Positions 63,626-64,000 of a DNA stretch of 64,000 nucleotides are shown piece by piece. Location: the NCBI GenBank assembly GCA_963920705.1, contig OY987232.1, forward strand, positions 9,947,318-10,011,317. The letters are read 5' to 3'. The DNA comes from Odiellus spinosus (taxonomy: Eukaryota > Arthropoda > Arachnida > Opiliones > Phalangiidae). A program made the position numbers and the translations under genes. The notes below the pieces were generated by a model, which worked only from the letters and a program-made list of their open reading frames with translations, had not been told where the DNA came from and searched no databases. Every line of letters starts with the position of its first letter. Within the stretch, counting starts at the first letter, position 1.

Positions 63626-63789
63626 GATTCTAAAATGTAAAAACGCAAATTTTCAGAATGGCGGCCATTTTTGGGGGTTTTCCACTCCCAGAAGTGAAGG
63701 AACTTTTTTTCCCTTATAAATATATTACATATCCGTTGGAATTAGCTTTTTACTAACTTGTTCTAGGTCAAACCCTTATTTCCCTGGGC
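63626..63789. mobile_element. Fragment of the long-TIR (PIN-element) family, right of Polinton copy 3
   Basis: Continues the arm broken at 51737: AAAATGTAAAAACGCAAATTTTC, AATGGCGGCCATTTTTGGGG, TTCTAGGTCAAACCCTTATTTCCCTGGGC, ending at 63789 next to TA (63790-63791). Confidence 0.88.
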
Positions 63790-63791
63790 TA

Positions 63792-64000
63792 CAACTGCTT
63801 TTTTCTATTAAAAATTTAATATTTTCTTTAAATCTCTCGTAATATCAATTCGATCCAATGGGATAACACAATCAAAATATTCGTGTATTATGCATTATTC
63901 ATTTTCGGTTCGATTCTACTCCATTTTCAGTATTTTCTACACTATTCTTTTCGAGTCTTAAGTAAATTGTGTTCCACGGTAGTCATACAGCTAGGTCACC
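63792..64000. other. AT-rich flank, no gene
   Basis: Contains one CGATCCAATGGGA unit near 63850. Nothing else recognised. Confidence 0.5.

Overview
The window looks like a transposon-rich, AT-rich stretch of an invertebrate nuclear genome, most likely an arthropod. Support: short GT-AG introns, TATA boxes, AATAAA signals, interspersed TTAGG-like runs, an ionotropic-receptor-like fragment, and a crowd of animal transposons. There is no bacterial gene organisation. Nearly every coding region is of mobile-element origin and most are broken, so this is a graveyard with a few fairly young insertions. Species cannot be named from the sequence.

Main content: three related Polinton/Maverick (adenovirus-like, virus-derived) elements. 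Copy 1 (about 2.6-10.6 kb) carries packaging ATPase, a small basic/hydrophobic protein, a conserved Polinton protein, integrase, penton-like minor capsid, a basic protein, major capsid, adenain-type protease, a putative exonuclease-like gene with an 80-bp intron, a BIR-domain gene and a terminal gene with 8-residue repeats. It has no visible polymerase. Copy 2 (32.4-39.5 kb) repeats the same order, more decayed, with a stump of PolB placed head to head with the ATPase. Copy 3 (51.7-63.6 kb) keeps the protein-primed PolB (minus strand) and the terminal gene (plus strand, 89-bp intron) between inverted repeats and 9-bp direct repeats; its middle is lost and replaced by a minisatellite. Together the copies give a composite architecture: PolB divergent from a capsid/packaging/integration block, followed by TATA-driven cargo genes.

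Inside copy 3 PolB lies a transposase element inserted exactly between AAA and TTT with no target duplication, as described for Spy transposons, but with 1.48-kb inverted arms that each carry half of the transposase.

Other layout: 0-0.3 kb microsatellite; 0.7-1.8 kb hairpins and a G+C-rich unknown gene; 10.8-13.7 kb G-rich DNA, P-element-like remnants and a foldback MITE; 15-17 kb AT-rich DNA with TTAGG-like runs and a foldback; 17.0-19.0 kb a 100-bp satellite with a 780-bp higher-order period; 19.0-20.7 and 28.6-30.2 kb two copies of a long-TIR non-autonomous element; 21.7-28.0 kb a minus-strand Ty3/gypsy element with LTRs, itself split by a TA-flanked long-TIR element carrying a PIN/FEN-like gene; 30.2-32.1 kb a second gypsy remnant; 39.6-47.0 kb a minus-strand relative of the PIN/FEN-like gene broken by three different transposons (hAT, TTAA foldback, mariner, the last with a foldback nested inside); 47-51 kb degenerate CCAATGGGA-type repeats, a receptor-like fragment, a microsatellite and a mariner-like remnant; 63.6-63.8 kb the far side of a long-TIR element split by Polinton copy 3.
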